Shown here piece after piece: positions 25,278 through 35,417 of a stretch of 64,000 bases of DNA. The stretch covers positions 3,168,529 to 3,232,528 of the forward strand of contig NZ_CP107030.1 of NCBI RefSeq assembly GCF_027474825.1, in the 5' to 3' direction. The notes beneath the pieces are model-generated. The model saw only the letters and a program-made list of their open reading frames with translations, was not told where the DNA came from and ran no database searches. The position numbers and the translations under genes were made by a program. This DNA is from Maribacter halichondriae. Its GTDB lineage: Bacteria; Bacteroidota; Bacteroidia; Flavobacteriales; Flavobacteriaceae. Every line of letters begins with the position of its first letter. The first letter of the stretch is position 1.

Positions 25278-26485
25278 ATGAAATTTGGAATCATCAGGGA
25301 ATGTAAAAATCCGCCCGATAGGCGCGTTGTGTTATCCCCAGAAGCCTGTCAAAAAGTCCTATCTACCTATCCAGAAGCTGAAATTATCGTGGAACCCTCT
25401 CCGATTCGTACCTATACCGATGCGGAATACAAGGATTTAGGCATACGGGTAGCTTCCAAAATGAAGGAATGTGATGTGCTTCTTGGGGTAAAGGAAGTGC
25501 CGATAAAGTCCTTGATTCCCAATAAGAAATATTTTTTCTTTTCCCATACCATTAAAAAGCAGCCCTACAATCGAAAATTGCTTCAAGTGATTCTAGAAAA
25601 GAATATCGAACTCTTCGACCATGAGGTCATTACGAACCAAAAAGAACAACGCCTGGTGGCCTTTGGGAGATACGCGGGCATCGTCGGTGCCTATAATGGA
25701 TTTAGGGCATACGGACTCAAATTTAGACTTTTTAAACTCCCGAAAGCGGAAAAATTAGGAGATCAAAAAGCTTTGATCTCCGAGTTGAAAAAGATAAAAT
25801 CGAAACTACCGAACATCAAAATTTTATTGACCGGAAAAGGAAGGGTTGGAAATGGATCTCGAGAGATGCTTGACGGTATGGGCTTGAGAAGGGTCAACGT
25901 GGCCGAATACCTGGAGGAGGAGTTCAAAGAACCCGTCTACTGTCAAATCGATGCTTCAGAATACAACAAGCGTAAAGACGGGGTTCGGGGTAACAAGGCG
26001 GATTTCTTTGCCAATCCGCATGAATATAGATCTGATTTTTCAGGTTCGCCAAAGTAACCGATTTTTATATTGCAGGTCATTTCTATGGCGATGGGGCACC
26101 CTACCTATATACCTGTGACGATGCCAAGCATCCCGATTTTAAGATCAAGGTAGTCGCCGATATCAGCTGTGATATCGATGGGCCGGTGGCAACAACGATC
26201 AGGCCATCGACCATTGCAAAACCCATTTATGGGTACAATCCCCAAAAGGAAATGGAAGTTAATTTTAAGAATAAATCCGCGGTCGCAGTAATGGCAGTGG
26301 ATAATCTACCCTGTGAACTTCCACGCGATGCGAGTGAGGGTTTTGGCGAGGCTTTTTTAAAAAATGTGATTCCGGCCTTTTTTAACAACGATAAAGATGG
26401 GGTCTTGGAACGCGCCCGAATGACCAAAAACGGAAAATTGACCAAAAGGTATTCGTATCTAAAAGATTATGTCGCCGGAAAATAA
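25278..26485 (+). CDS. NAD(P)-dependent oxidoreductase, alanine/saccharopine dehydrogenase-like; 1-base indel
   Basis: The N-terminal part (MKFGIIRECKNPPDRRVVLS, then AEIIVEPSPIRTYTDAEYKD) matches the AlaDh/PNT N-terminal domain; KILLTGKGRVGNGSREMLDG is a Rossmann glycine-rich motif. The frame stops at 26057, but the next frame continues VTDFYIAGHFYGDGAPYLYT, DISCDIDGPVATTIRPST and so on to 26485. One more T in the T5 run at 26036-26040 joins them (SDFFRFAKVTDF), giving ~402 residues, a full-length enzyme. It probably reduces or oxidises an amino- or keto-acid with NAD(H); substrate unknown. Confidence 0.75.
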
Positions 26486-26549
26486 AAATTGAACCATCCG
26501 AACGTACGCCAACCGTAATTTTAGCGTTTATGTGGTATTGGGCATTCGT

Positions 26550-27281
26550 ATGATAGATTCAACTATAGCGTACATTTTCTCTGAATGGTGGTTGACTTTC
26601 ACGTTTACCTTCCTGTTTTTTACCGCACTCTACTTTGGTGGTATTCTCTTGCTGCAAACTTTATTGAGCATTTTAAAAAAGAAGGATATACTCCATAGCA
26701 TTGTCGATTTCAAAAAACCCGGACAAGAAAGGGTGGAGATCAAAAACTCGATGGTGAGTATTTTGATATTCGCATTACAGGCCATTCCCCTGCAAATTCT
26801 GTATCAAAATGGCTATGTGCAATTCGGCCAACACGGAGGCTTGAACCTGCTTTGGGAGATTCCTGTTTTATTTCTTTGGAACGAGATTTATTTTTATACG
26901 AGTCACTGGCTTTTGCACCAAAAATGGTTTTTTATGAACGTGCATCACGTACATCATGCATCCCGTGAACCGACCTTGTATTCAGTATATAGTTTTCACT
27001 GGTTCGAGGCCTTTCTATTGGGAGCTGTAATTTTCTTGCCGATACTCGTTTATCCTTTCCATATCATTTCCGTTCTAAGTTTGCCGATAATGAGTATCGC
27101 ACTAAACTTTTTGGGGCATTGGAACCATGAGACCGAGACAACGAAAAATCCGGATTATCTGGGTAGATTTACATTCCGGCATACGATGCACCACAAGTGG
27201 AGCAAAGGCAATTTTGGCTTTATGCTGCCTTACCTCGATATGCTCTTTAATACGGCAACCCCAAAAAAAAAAATGAAATAA
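26550..27281 (+). CDS. Sterol desaturase/fatty acid hydroxylase-superfamily membrane enzyme
   Basis: A membrane diiron enzyme of ~243 residues. Histidine clusters: SHWLLHQKWFFMNVHHVHHA (H-x3-H and H-x2-HH), LGHWNHE and FRHTMHHKWSKGNFG, the pattern of the FA_hydroxylase family, set among four to five membrane helices. Such enzymes hydroxylate or desaturate lipid tails or rings using O2. ATG 26550 is preferred; an in-frame GTG at 26532 would add six residues. The ketosynthase gene follows immediately, indicating a joint lipid pathway. Confidence 0.88.
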   Translation: MIDSTIAYIFSEWWLTFTFTFLFFTALYFGGILLLQTLLSILKKKDILHSIVDFKKPGQERVEIKNSMVSILIFALQAIPLQILYQNGYVQFGQHGGLNLLWEIPVLFLWNEIYFYTSHWLLHQKWFFMNVHHVHHASREPTLYSVYSFHWFEAFLLGAVIFLPILVYPFHIISVLSLPIMSIALNFLGHWNHETETTKNPDYLGRFTFRHTMHHKWSKGNFGFMLPYLDMLFNTATPKKKMK

Positions 27282-29162
27282 ATGTGCAGACCTGTTTATA
27301 TAAACGCCATAGGAAAATATTTGCCCGGTAAACCCATCGATAATGACGAGATGGAAGAATATCTGGGAATGATCGATGGCCAACCATCACGGAGCAAGAG
27401 CAGAATGTTGACCCAAAACGGAATCAAGAGCCGTTATTATGCTTTAGACAAGAACCAAAAAACCACCGAATCGGTTTCGGGTATGACTGTAAAGGCAATC
27501 AACGATTGTGTGCAAAAGAACGCAAGCGATAAAGCATCCGTTCAGTTTTTGAGTGCTGCGACGACCCAGGGAGATCTTCCGATTCCGGGTTTTGCGAGTA
27601 TGGTACATGGGGAATCCGATTTGCCGATTTGCGGGATAGCCAGCCATCAAAGTGTCTGCGCCGCTGGTATGATGGCCATAAAAAATGCCTTTATGCACGT
27701 GCAGTCCGGAGAAATTGATACCGCAATTGCCTGTGCGGGAGAATTGGCCAGTAGAATGTTCAAAGCGGAGCGTTTTGAAAATCAAGATGCAATTTCTGAG
27801 AAAGGGTCGCTTCCTTTGGAAACCGATTTTTTACGCTGGATGCTTTCTGATGGGGCCGGTGCTTTTTTATTGCAAGATAAACCTGGGCAGGATGCATTTT
27901 GCCTAAAAATGGAATGGATCGAACTAAAATCGTACGCCACACTTTTTGAGCCCTGTATGTATACGGGAATGAACAAAACAGAAGAAGGGGAACAGGGGCC
28001 GTCATGGATTAATTTTAAAAGTTTCAGCGACGCCGATCGTTCCGGGGCCATCAATCTGAAGCAAGACATTCGGCTGGTGAACCATATCGTTAGTTTAGGT
28101 GTTCAACACTTTTTTCAACTCATCGATGAAGGAAAAATAAATCCCAAAAAACTTGATTGGCTTCTTTGTCACTATTCTTCCGAATATTTTAAGCAACCGA
28201 TACTTGATTTATTGCAAAAGGGCGGTGTCGAAATTCCCGAAGAAAAATGGTTCACCAATCTGCATTCAAAAGGCAATACGGGGTCGGCTTCCATTTTTAT
28301 TATGCTCGAAGAGCTACTGTACAACAAAGACCTAAAAGATGGCCAAAAGATTCTTTGCATGGTACCCGAGAGCGGACGCTTCATTACTTCGTTCATGCTA
28401 TTGACCGTGGTAGGGCCAACGAGAAAAAAGAAGGAATTGCCACTGCATATGGAGGACGAAATATTGGCACCAACAATTTCTACTGATGGCAAGCCCATAC
28501 AAGAGTGGCTGGTCAGGGGCTTGACTTCGGTCTGGGTAGATTTTGAAAATGACCTGCGCAGCGCCCCGATCATTAAAAAGATCTACAACGGCACGATTAC
28601 CTTGGAAGAATATCGACTGCTGTTATTGAACCTTCGACAGCAAGTGGTTGATGGGTCGCAATGGATTGCCCGCGCCGCATCGAACGTCAGCATGGAATAT
28701 TTCGATGTGCGTTCTTCCTTTATTTCACATTCAAGGGACGAGCACCGTGATTACCAAATGTTGGAGAAAAACTATATCAATTGTGGGGGAGAAAGGGATG
28801 ATCTTTATAATGGCGAAAAAAATGTGGGTAGCGAGGCCTTGAGTGCCTTCATGTTCCATACGGCGAGTAAACCGAACCCGTTTGACCTACTTGGCGCGAT
28901 GTTTATCATCGAGGGCCTCGGCAACAGAATTGCCGGTAAATGGGGTCGCGCAGTACAACAATTACTACATTTGAATGACGATCAAGTCTCCTTTTTCACT
29001 TATCATGAAATCAGTGATAGCAACGAAAACCATTTTGAACGTTTTGAAAATGCGATAAATTCCGATGCCCTTACTGAAGAATTGGCAAAGAAAATATTGA
29101 AGACCGCAAAGGTGGTCGCCAAATTGTATCGCATGCAATTGGCGGAGATCGGTAATTTTTAA
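27282..29162 (+). CDS. Ketosynthase III (StlD/DarB type) fused to a haem-oxygenase-like diiron domain
   Basis: A 626-residue fusion. Residues ~1-380 form a KAS III fold with catalytic Cys in HQSVCAAGMMAI, His in DWLLCHYSSEYF and Asn in HSKGNTGSASIF; StlD/DarB relatives condense acyl units to make dialkylresorcinols and cyclohexanediones. Residues ~410-626 resemble TenA/haem-oxygenase-like oxidases: HSRDEHRDYQML, MFIIEGLGNRI and TYHEISDSNENHFERF supply likely Glu/His/Asp iron ligands. The gene starts directly after the hydroxylase stop. A product combining Claisen condensation with oxidation of the chain is likely; DarA cyclase is not nearby. Confidence 0.85.
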   Translation: MCRPVYINAIGKYLPGKPIDNDEMEEYLGMIDGQPSRSKSRMLTQNGIKSRYYALDKNQKTTESVSGMTVKAINDCVQKNASDKASVQFLSAATTQGDLPIPGFASMVHGESDLPICGIASHQSVCAAGMMAIKNAFMHVQSGEIDTAIACAGELASRMFKAERFENQDAISEKGSLPLETDFLRWMLSDGAGAFLLQDKPGQDAFCLKMEWIELKSYATLFEPCMYTGMNKTEEGEQGPSWINFKSFSDADRSGAINLKQDIRLVNHIVSLGVQHFFQLIDEGKINPKKLDWLLCHYSSEYFKQPILDLLQKGGVEIPEEKWFTNLHSKGNTGSASIFIMLEELLYNKDLKDGQKILCMVPESGRFITSFMLLTVVGPTRKKKELPLHMEDEILAPTISTDGKPIQEWLVRGLTSVWVDFENDLRSAPIIKKIYNGTITLEEYRLLLLNLRQQVVDGSQWIARAASNVSMEYFDVRSSFISHSRDEHRDYQMLEKNYINCGGERDDLYNGEKNVGSEALSAFMFHTASKPNPFDLLGAMFIIEGLGNRIAGKWGRAVQQLLHLNDDQVSFFTYHEISDSNENHFERFENAINSDALTEELAKKILKTAKVVAKLYRMQLAEIGNF

Positions 29163-29172
29163 AAAATGACCT

Positions 29173-30051
29173 ATGCTGCACAAAAGTGAGTATTTCGAGA
29201 ATCTGAAGAACGACCCGCGGGATCCCAGTCATTGGCACACCTTGTACCTTGATAAAAGCATTCCCTTCAGTCCGGATGCCAAGGCGGCCTTTCTCTATGA
29301 TTCGGGTAGAAAGTCAAGACAGTTCTTGCTACCCTTTGTCAGGGTATTTGCGCGATTTTTTATCATCCTGATGCAACTTTTTAAGGCCATTTCGCCCAAT
29401 CTTATCAACGCTCCGAAAATGTTGCACAAGTCATTGTTTCTCGGAATGAAGTATATGGTGAGCCCCGAGGCCAATTATTTGATATTACGACACTTTTATT
29501 TGGGTTCCGAAATACTGAAATTTATCAAAGTCAATGTCAAAGGCACCGAAGACATGCCCATGAACCCATTAAAGCCCTTATCGGTGAATGAAGTAAAGAA
29601 TGACCTGTTCTTAGAGCATGATTTGAACTTATATAACTTCATTATCAATCTCAATGCGGCAATTAAAGAAAAGGGATTAAAAGTCGAGAAAGTCGATCGT
29701 CCGGATTTTAGTGCCTTGACCGTAGGGGAAATTCCTTTTGAGGAATTTAGGGACAAGTGGTCGAACTTCATGGACCTGTCCACCGCGATTGAAATTTTCA
29801 CGCCCGTCTATCAGTTTTTCTTGACGGATAATGATTTTTGGAGGGCCAGCAATTCATTGCAATTAGATGAGGTCATCGGAATTTACGCCACCACGATCAT
29901 GGATTGTCCGGAAAAATTGATCGGGTTGAATAATAAACACCCCATGATACCCTTACCGACCTATGGTGCCGCCTTCCGATTGACGCTGCATGGTTTGTCC
30001 ACGGAAATACTGCATGCCCTTTTGGTAAATGCCAAAAAAGAAATGGTTTAG
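29173..30051 (+). CDS. Conserved-looking protein of unknown function, third gene of the lipid locus
   Basis: A 292-residue protein, MLHKSEYFENLKNDPRDPSH at the N-terminus, with one or two amphipathic or membrane-associated helices (LPFVRVFARFFIILMQLF), an FYLGSEILKF segment and a helical rest. The start lies 10 bp after the ketosynthase stop, so it is almost certainly co-transcribed. Not recognised; the interfacial helices suggest it handles lipids, perhaps as a partner or transporter of the ketosynthase product. Confidence 0.75.
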   Translation: MLHKSEYFENLKNDPRDPSHWHTLYLDKSIPFSPDAKAAFLYDSGRKSRQFLLPFVRVFARFFIILMQLFKAISPNLINAPKMLHKSLFLGMKYMVSPEANYLILRHFYLGSEILKFIKVNVKGTEDMPMNPLKPLSVNEVKNDLFLEHDLNLYNFIINLNAAIKEKGLKVEKVDRPDFSALTVGEIPFEEFRDKWSNFMDLSTAIEIFTPVYQFFLTDNDFWRASNSLQLDEVIGIYATTIMDCPEKLIGLNNKHPMIPLPTYGAAFRLTLHGLSTEILHALLVNAKKEMV

Positions 30052-30272
30052 TTTTCTAGTTGTCTTGAAGTTGGATCCCGTAATTACTCACGACCGACTG
30101 GAAAGCGAGAACGTATTCTTCGAATACGCTTATCCGCAAGATTTTGTCGATGAATGGTGCTAAAAAAATCATACTATTTTGATGGTTCTGGCGTTAAGTC
30201 ATAAGAAATAGTCCGATGGTCTAATACTACGTAAGAACAACGATTTTTTAGTGTACGATTTTTCTACGGAAC

Positions 30273-30280
30273 TATTTTTG
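30273..30280 (+). promoter_or_regulatory. Bacteroidetes -7 box TATTTTTG
   Basis: Perfect TAnnTTTG, 19 bp before the ATG of the secreted giant protein. No clear TTG -33 element was found at the usual distance. Confidence 0.45.
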
Positions 30281-30298
30281 TTTTAAAAGATAGTTGTG

Positions 30299-33200
30299 AT
30301 GGTCCCCAAGAACGTGAACAGCCTAATGTATGGCATTATTCAGCGAAGTTTTCAGCTACTGCTCTTCGTTGGTGTATTTCTATTTTCATCTGAAACGTTT
30401 GCCCAGGATACGGATTCCGATGGCGTTCCGGATGCCGTAGATAATTGCGTGAACATTGCCAACTCGAATCAAGAAGATTTTGATGGTGACGGGGTGGGCG
30501 ATGTTTGTGACGTGGATGATGACAATGATGGTATTTACAATCAATATGAACCGGGTTGTACCCTGCCTATTGCAAATTTTGGATTTGAAGAGGATATATT
30601 ACCTCCACTGCCAAATAATTATACCCAATGGGTAGACCCTATCGGATGGACCGCCACGACTCCAGATTTTCAAGCGTACGGGGTGCATGGCCTGGATGCC
30701 ACGAATTATACCAATGCCGCCGAGGGGAATCAATTCATGTATTTTAATACCATAGTAGGAGGGGAAACCTATGCAACCTTATCGGTTCCTGTTAGTACCT
30801 ATGCGCCAGGACGATATATTCTGACCGTCGCCGTTGGCGATGGAATTGATAACACAAACTACAGAAACGATGCTACCACAGAATTAGAACTGGGGTATGG
30901 CGCCAATGCTGCTTCCTATACCACTTTGAATACAACGGTTGTTGACGGCGCCACCCAAACGACCGGAGGCACTTGGACAGATTTCAGCGTGAGCGTCACC
31001 ATTACAGCAACGGATCCCGCATTGGGTCAGGGTATTTTGATCCGTATTCGACATATCGGCGCTGCGGGGGCTTTGGTCGGTAATTATGATAATATTCGAT
31101 TGCAGATCGATGCGGATAACGACGGAGTAATTGACTGCTTTAATCTCGATAGCGATGGTGACGGATGTTCCGATACTTCCGAAGCAGGATTAATTGATGA
31201 TGGCACCGGACACCTTTTGGGTACGGGTATCAATCCTGATGGCTCCGTTGATAATGGACAGGGACCTGTGGGAACGACCTCGGCCGTAACCGATCCAGCA
31301 GTGTTAGGCTGTACCCCTCAAGATGAGGATTTGGATACGCTTGTAAACGGCGACGCCTACTATATCGATGGCTCGGGAAATCACTTATACGACGAATTTG
31401 ATCTGGATAACGATAACGACGGTATTACCGATATCAATGAGGAATGTGGCCTTACTTCAGGAGCGAACCAAGAGGCGTATAATTTCGAATATCCCATAAA
31501 TAGCACCTTTTTTAGTCCAGGTTCTGGGGGAATTCTTGAAGATCCGTATAACAATGGGACAATCATCCACTGGTCATTGTCTGGTTCAGGAGCTATAGGA
31601 GTACATTTAGCGAATGTCGAACAGATAATCGATCAGTATTCTGGTCAGTTTTATGCCCCGAACTATCAAACCGATGGTACCCGATTGCCCGATAATCCCG
31701 ATGATTTGGATGATCAGTTTGCCTATATCAACGACACGGGTACGATGACCCAAGTTTCTACAGCTTTTAATCCGATCATCAAAGAGGGGGGATATATCGT
31801 TACCGTTGCCTTGGGTGACGGAATCGAGGATCAAAGGCCCTACCGAAATGATGGTACGAGTTTGATCGAGGTTGGATATGACAATGGTGGCGGCTTTACA
31901 CAACTGGCCTCCAGAACGATTTCCCCGGCCGAGACCCGAAATGGAATGTGGACGGATTTTGAAGTGAATGTCGTGATTCCTCCGGGAGACCCTTCCATCG
32001 GTCAAAATTTATTGATACAGATAACGCATACCGCCGCTCCAACCGATTATTTGGCAGGTAACTATGATAACATCCGTATCGATTTTGATTATGACGGCGA
32101 TGGTATCAAAGACTGTAACGATTTTGATTCCGACGATGATGGCTGTGTCGATGCTATCGAAGCCGGATATGATGACGGTGATTTAGACGGACAATTAGGA
32201 AATTCCCCCGCACCTATTGATGCAAACGGTTTGGTCACAGGTTCTGGAGGATATACAACACCCGTTAGTCCTAATGTACGCTCGGTAGGAAATGTGACCA
32301 TAAACACGAATTTAGTTGACGTTCCCGTCTGTTTGAGCGATACTGCACAATTTACCGTAGGTGCCACAGGTAGCGGCACATTACAATACGAATGGACGGT
32401 AAGTACCGATGGAGGAACTTCCTACGGCGCTCCTCTAGCGGAGACGAGCAACACATTGACCTTTATCCCGGTAGCTGCCGATAATGGAAATGTATATCGC
32501 GTTGAGGTCTGGGGCGCTGATTATCTCTGTAGACAAGAATCTACGGCAACTTTGACTGTGAATGCCTTACCCATCTTAACAAATTTCAGTGCCGCTTCTA
32601 ACGCCCTCTGTTCGGGTGGTGACGCTGTATTTAACTTTGAAGGAACGCCAAATGACATCATAACATTCAGTTTGGATGGGGGAACAACAAATGAACCCTC
32701 CGTTACCTTGGATGGAACTGGAAATTATTCCCATACCATTTCAGGAATTACAGCGGATATTACTATGGATATAGTTAGTATTGAAGATGCGATTACAAGT
32801 TGTATATCCACATTTACGGCTCCCTATACCTATACACAGACCATTACCGTAAATCCGATACCGGCCATGATTATACCTGTAGCTGTATCCAATCCGATTT
32901 GCGAAGGGGATAATGCACAATTTACTTTGGCCGGTGACCCTGATGATATTGTTACATACACCTTTGACGGAGGAACAACTACACCGACCGCAACGCTAGA
33001 TGGTTCGGGTAATGCTATAATTACTATACCAGTGCCTACTGCGGACATTACCTTTGAGGTTTTAAGCGTTACGGATGATTTGACGACTTGCTCCATTTCC
33101 GGTTCAGAAACTGCCTTGGTAACGGTTAACCCGCTACCAGTTTTAACGGTAGATGGTACCACATGCTCGGCCGATTCGACTACATATTCGGTTGATTTTA

Positions 33201-34156
33201 CAATCGGTGCCGGTATCGTTTCAACTACGGCCGGAACCGTATCGGGGAATACCATTACGGGAATACCTAATGGAACGGATATTGTCATCACCGTTGACGA
33301 CAATGGCTGTATGGCAACCTATCCCGTGAATGCGCCAGATTGTAGTTGTACTTTGGTCGATGCGCCGATAAATCCTGTTGATGCCCAAACTTGTGTTGGT
33401 TCTACCAATCCGGCTTTGACCGTTGAATTACCGAACGGCGGATTTGGGGATGCCGTGAACTGGTACGATGTGCCTTCTGGAGGAACGGTATTGGCGACAT
33501 CGTTAAACTATGTTCCTGGCGATACCACGGCAGGTACCTATACCTATTATGCAGAAGCTGAGGAAACTGCAACAGGCTGTTTCAGCGCTACTAGAACCGC
33601 TGTGACATTGGTAATAATCGATGGCGCAGAACCGCTATCGGTCGAAGTGGAAGTGGGCTTTTCACCTTCACAGGGAAATACTACCAACACGGTAACGATT
33701 ATAACGACTTTCAGCAATGGCGATACCAGTGGTTTTGAATATGCACTGGACGATGCCAATGGACCGTACCAAAGTTCAACTGTTTTTAGGGATGTTGAAG
33801 GTGGAATGCATACGGCCTATGTAAGAAGTACCTCAGGTTGCGGGATGACGCTGAATAGTGAATCGTTTTTAGTCATTAATTACTCAAAGTTCTTCACCCC
33901 GAACAACGACGGATTCAATGACACATGGAATGTTCAAGGATTGAACGACCCAAGTATTACCGCAAGTGCTTTCATTAACATTTATGATCGATACGGGAAA
34001 TTCTTAAAACAACTAGATCCAAACGGAATCGGTTGGGACGGTCTTTACAATGGCACCCCATTACCGGAAAGCGATTACTGGTTCAGGGCCGGTTATATCG
34101 ATACCGACAACAGCGAAAATGTACAGTTTAGTGGGCACTTTACGTTGAAGCGATAG
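30299..34156 (+). CDS. Secreted multidomain protein with T9SS C-terminal domain
   Basis: About 1285 residues. A signal peptide (hydrophobic LLLFVGVFLFSS, then ETFAQ) is followed by thrombospondin type 3 calcium repeats (DTDSDGVPDAVDNC, FDGDGVGDVCDVDDDNDG). Two ~300-residue modules follow (starting around GCTLPIANFGF and ECGLTSGANQ), each ending in TSP3-like linkers, then several Ig/PKD-like SprB-type repeats (ICEGDNAQFTLAGDPDDIVT). The C-terminus (FFTPNNDGFNDTWNV ... IYDRYGKFLKQLDPNGIGWD ... GHFTLKR) is a gliding-type (CHU_C) secretion domain. Exported by the type IX system, probably to the cell surface for adhesion. Start at ATG 30299; an in-frame GTG lies just upstream. Confidence 0.9.
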   Translation: MVPKNVNSLMYGIIQRSFQLLLFVGVFLFSSETFAQDTDSDGVPDAVDNCVNIANSNQEDFDGDGVGDVCDVDDDNDGIYNQYEPGCTLPIANFGFEEDILPPLPNNYTQWVDPIGWTATTPDFQAYGVHGLDATNYTNAAEGNQFMYFNTIVGGETYATLSVPVSTYAPGRYILTVAVGDGIDNTNYRNDATTELELGYGANAASYTTLNTTVVDGATQTTGGTWTDFSVSVTITATDPALGQGILIRIRHIGAAGALVGNYDNIRLQIDADNDGVIDCFNLDSDGDGCSDTSEAGLIDDGTGHLLGTGINPDGSVDNGQGPVGTTSAVTDPAVLGCTPQDEDLDTLVNGDAYYIDGSGNHLYDEFDLDNDNDGITDINEECGLTSGANQEAYNFEYPINSTFFSPGSGGILEDPYNNGTIIHWSLSGSGAIGVHLANVEQIIDQYSGQFYAPNYQTDGTRLPDNPDDLDDQFAYINDTGTMTQVSTAFNPIIKEGGYIVTVALGDGIEDQRPYRNDGTSLIEVGYDNGGGFTQLASRTISPAETRNGMWTDFEVNVVIPPGDPSIGQNLLIQITHTAAPTDYLAGNYDNIRIDFDYDGDGIKDCNDFDSDDDGCVDAIEAGYDDGDLDGQLGNSPAPIDANGLVTGSGGYTTPVSPNVRSVGNVTINTNLVDVPVCLSDTAQFTVGATGSGTLQYEWTVSTDGGTSYGAPLAETSNTLTFIPVAADNGNVYRVEVWGADYLCRQESTATLTVNALPILTNFSAASNALCSGGDAVFNFEGTPNDIITFSLDGGTTNEPSVTLDGTGNYSHTISGITADITMDIVSIEDAITSCISTFTAPYTYTQTITVNPIPAMIIPVAVSNPICEGDNAQFTLAGDPDDIVTYTFDGGTTTPTATLDGSGNAIITIPVPTADITFEVLSVTDDLTTCSISGSETALVTVNPLPVLTVDGTTCSADSTTYSVDFTIGAGIVSTTAGTVSGNTITGIPNGTDIVITVDDNGCMATYPVNAPDCSCTLVDAPINPVDAQTCVGSTNPALTVELPNGGFGDAVNWYDVPSGGTVLATSLNYVPGDTTAGTYTYYAEAEETATGCFSATRTAVTLVIIDGAEPLSVEVEVGFSPSQGNTTNTVTIITTFSNGDTSGFEYALDDANGPYQSSTVFRDVEGGMHTAYVRSTSGCGMTLNSESFLVINYSKFFTPNNDGFNDTWNVQGLNDPSITASAFINIYDRYGKFLKQLDPNGIGWDGLYNGTPLPESDYWFRAGYIDTDNSENVQFSGHFTLKR

Positions 34157-34192
34157 TAAGGATAGATTGTAAAAAGATTTTTTGAGAAAGAC

Positions 34193-35308
34193 TTATTCGA
34201 CCCTAATCGCCCACTCCAAAACAGGATGTTCCTTAGGTGCTGTATACGCCCCCATTGCCCTTAGTTTTAAGGTGGTACTGTCTAACTTTTCCAACGTTTT
34301 CAGTTGCAACGTCATTTTTTCTCCTGCTTTCAAGGTGAAAATTGGCGCATTGCTGTAGAACGTATAAGGTGATGCATTTTCCAACAGGAGGTCGCTACTC
34401 GAAATATTTTCGATTTCCACGGCCAGCACTTGGGTATCGTCATGATAGGCCGCACTATTTATTTTTACGCTTGCTTGAAGTAGAGGTTTTAGATATTCCG
34501 GTTTTCCTACCAGAAGGGAATTGTAGACAGCCACAGTTCGACCCGCAAAAAGGGCTTCGCGAATACTTTCCACACTTTTTTCCTTGGCAAAGACCAAGGT
34601 AATGGGCCGATGTTTTCCGTTTTCGGTGTAGTCCCAATCGATGAGTCCGTGTACATCGCTGGTTCCCATAATGGTTAGGTTCTGTTCCAGGGCAAGGGCC
34701 AACGACTCCTCGGCATAGTCAAGTGAATTGATGACCTCGATACCATGCAGTTCCCCATTTTTGATACGTTCCTTTTGAAAATCGCTCAATACGGGGTTTC
34801 CGGTAGGACTCTGTCGATACCAAGCCGGATGGTTCCAGAACACAAAGGCTTGCTGTTTTTTTGCAGCCGCGAAAGCATCCTCCGCTTTGTCATGCAGCAG
34901 CGTATTCGCATCCGAAATAAAAACGGCATTGCTATGTCCGATAGGTTCCGACCTTGTTATTTCCGAACCGGGTATGATCAGAAGGTCATGCCCCTTGGCT
35001 TCCTCGAGGGCGAGATTGTGGGCCCGATTTCGGTCGGGATGCGGAATATCGGCCTTGTGTGGTTGGTATTCTAAATGTTCCGTTAGGGAAATGGCATCCA
35101 AATTTTCGCGTAGTGCTTCCTGCACCCGAATGGTCGGCCATACATTTCCATCCGAAAAAACAGAATGCATGTGCAAATCGGTCTTTAGGGTTTTGAATCC
35201 TTCGATATCGGGATAGGTGAGGGGCTGCGCCCCGCTATGGGAATGATTTTGGGCATTCAACCCGTGCAAGGTAAAAGCAAAAAATAGAATTAATTTCAAG
35301 AGTTTCAT
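34193..35308 (-). CDS. Exported PHP-domain phosphodiesterase (Sb-PDE type)
   Basis: A 371-residue protein with a signal peptide (MKLLKLILFFAFTLHGLNA). PHP metal ligands are complete: KTDLHMHSVFSDG, SLTEHLEY, IIPGSEITRSE, GHSNAVF, FVFWNHPAWY and MGTSDVHGLI. The C-terminal ~100 residues form a beta domain. This architecture matches Sb-PDE-type phosphodiesterases that cleave phosphodiesters such as organophosphate breakdown products. Convergent with the secreted giant; probably periplasmic phosphate scavenging. Confidence 0.88.
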   Translation of the reverse strand: MKLLKLILFFAFTLHGLNAQNHSHSGAQPLTYPDIEGFKTLKTDLHMHSVFSDGNVWPTIRVQEALRENLDAISLTEHLEYQPHKADIPHPDRNRAHNLALEEAKGHDLLIIPGSEITRSEPIGHSNAVFISDANTLLHDKAEDAFAAAKKQQAFVFWNHPAWYRQSPTGNPVLSDFQKERIKNGELHGIEVINSLDYAEESLALALEQNLTIMGTSDVHGLIDWDYTENGKHRPITLVFAKEKSVESIREALFAGRTVAVYNSLLVGKPEYLKPLLQASVKINSAAYHDDTQVLAVEIENISSSDLLLENASPYTFYSNAPIFTLKAGEKMTLQLKTLEKLDSTTLKLRAMGAYTAPKEHPVLEWAIRVE

Positions 35309-35417
35309 TTCGGTCGGTTTTGTTCAAAAATAGTGGATTATATTTCATGAAAATACTGAAAAACGAAATGCTTTGGTTACAAAATGGTTAATTTATTATG
35401 CTTGATTCCCTTTTTGC

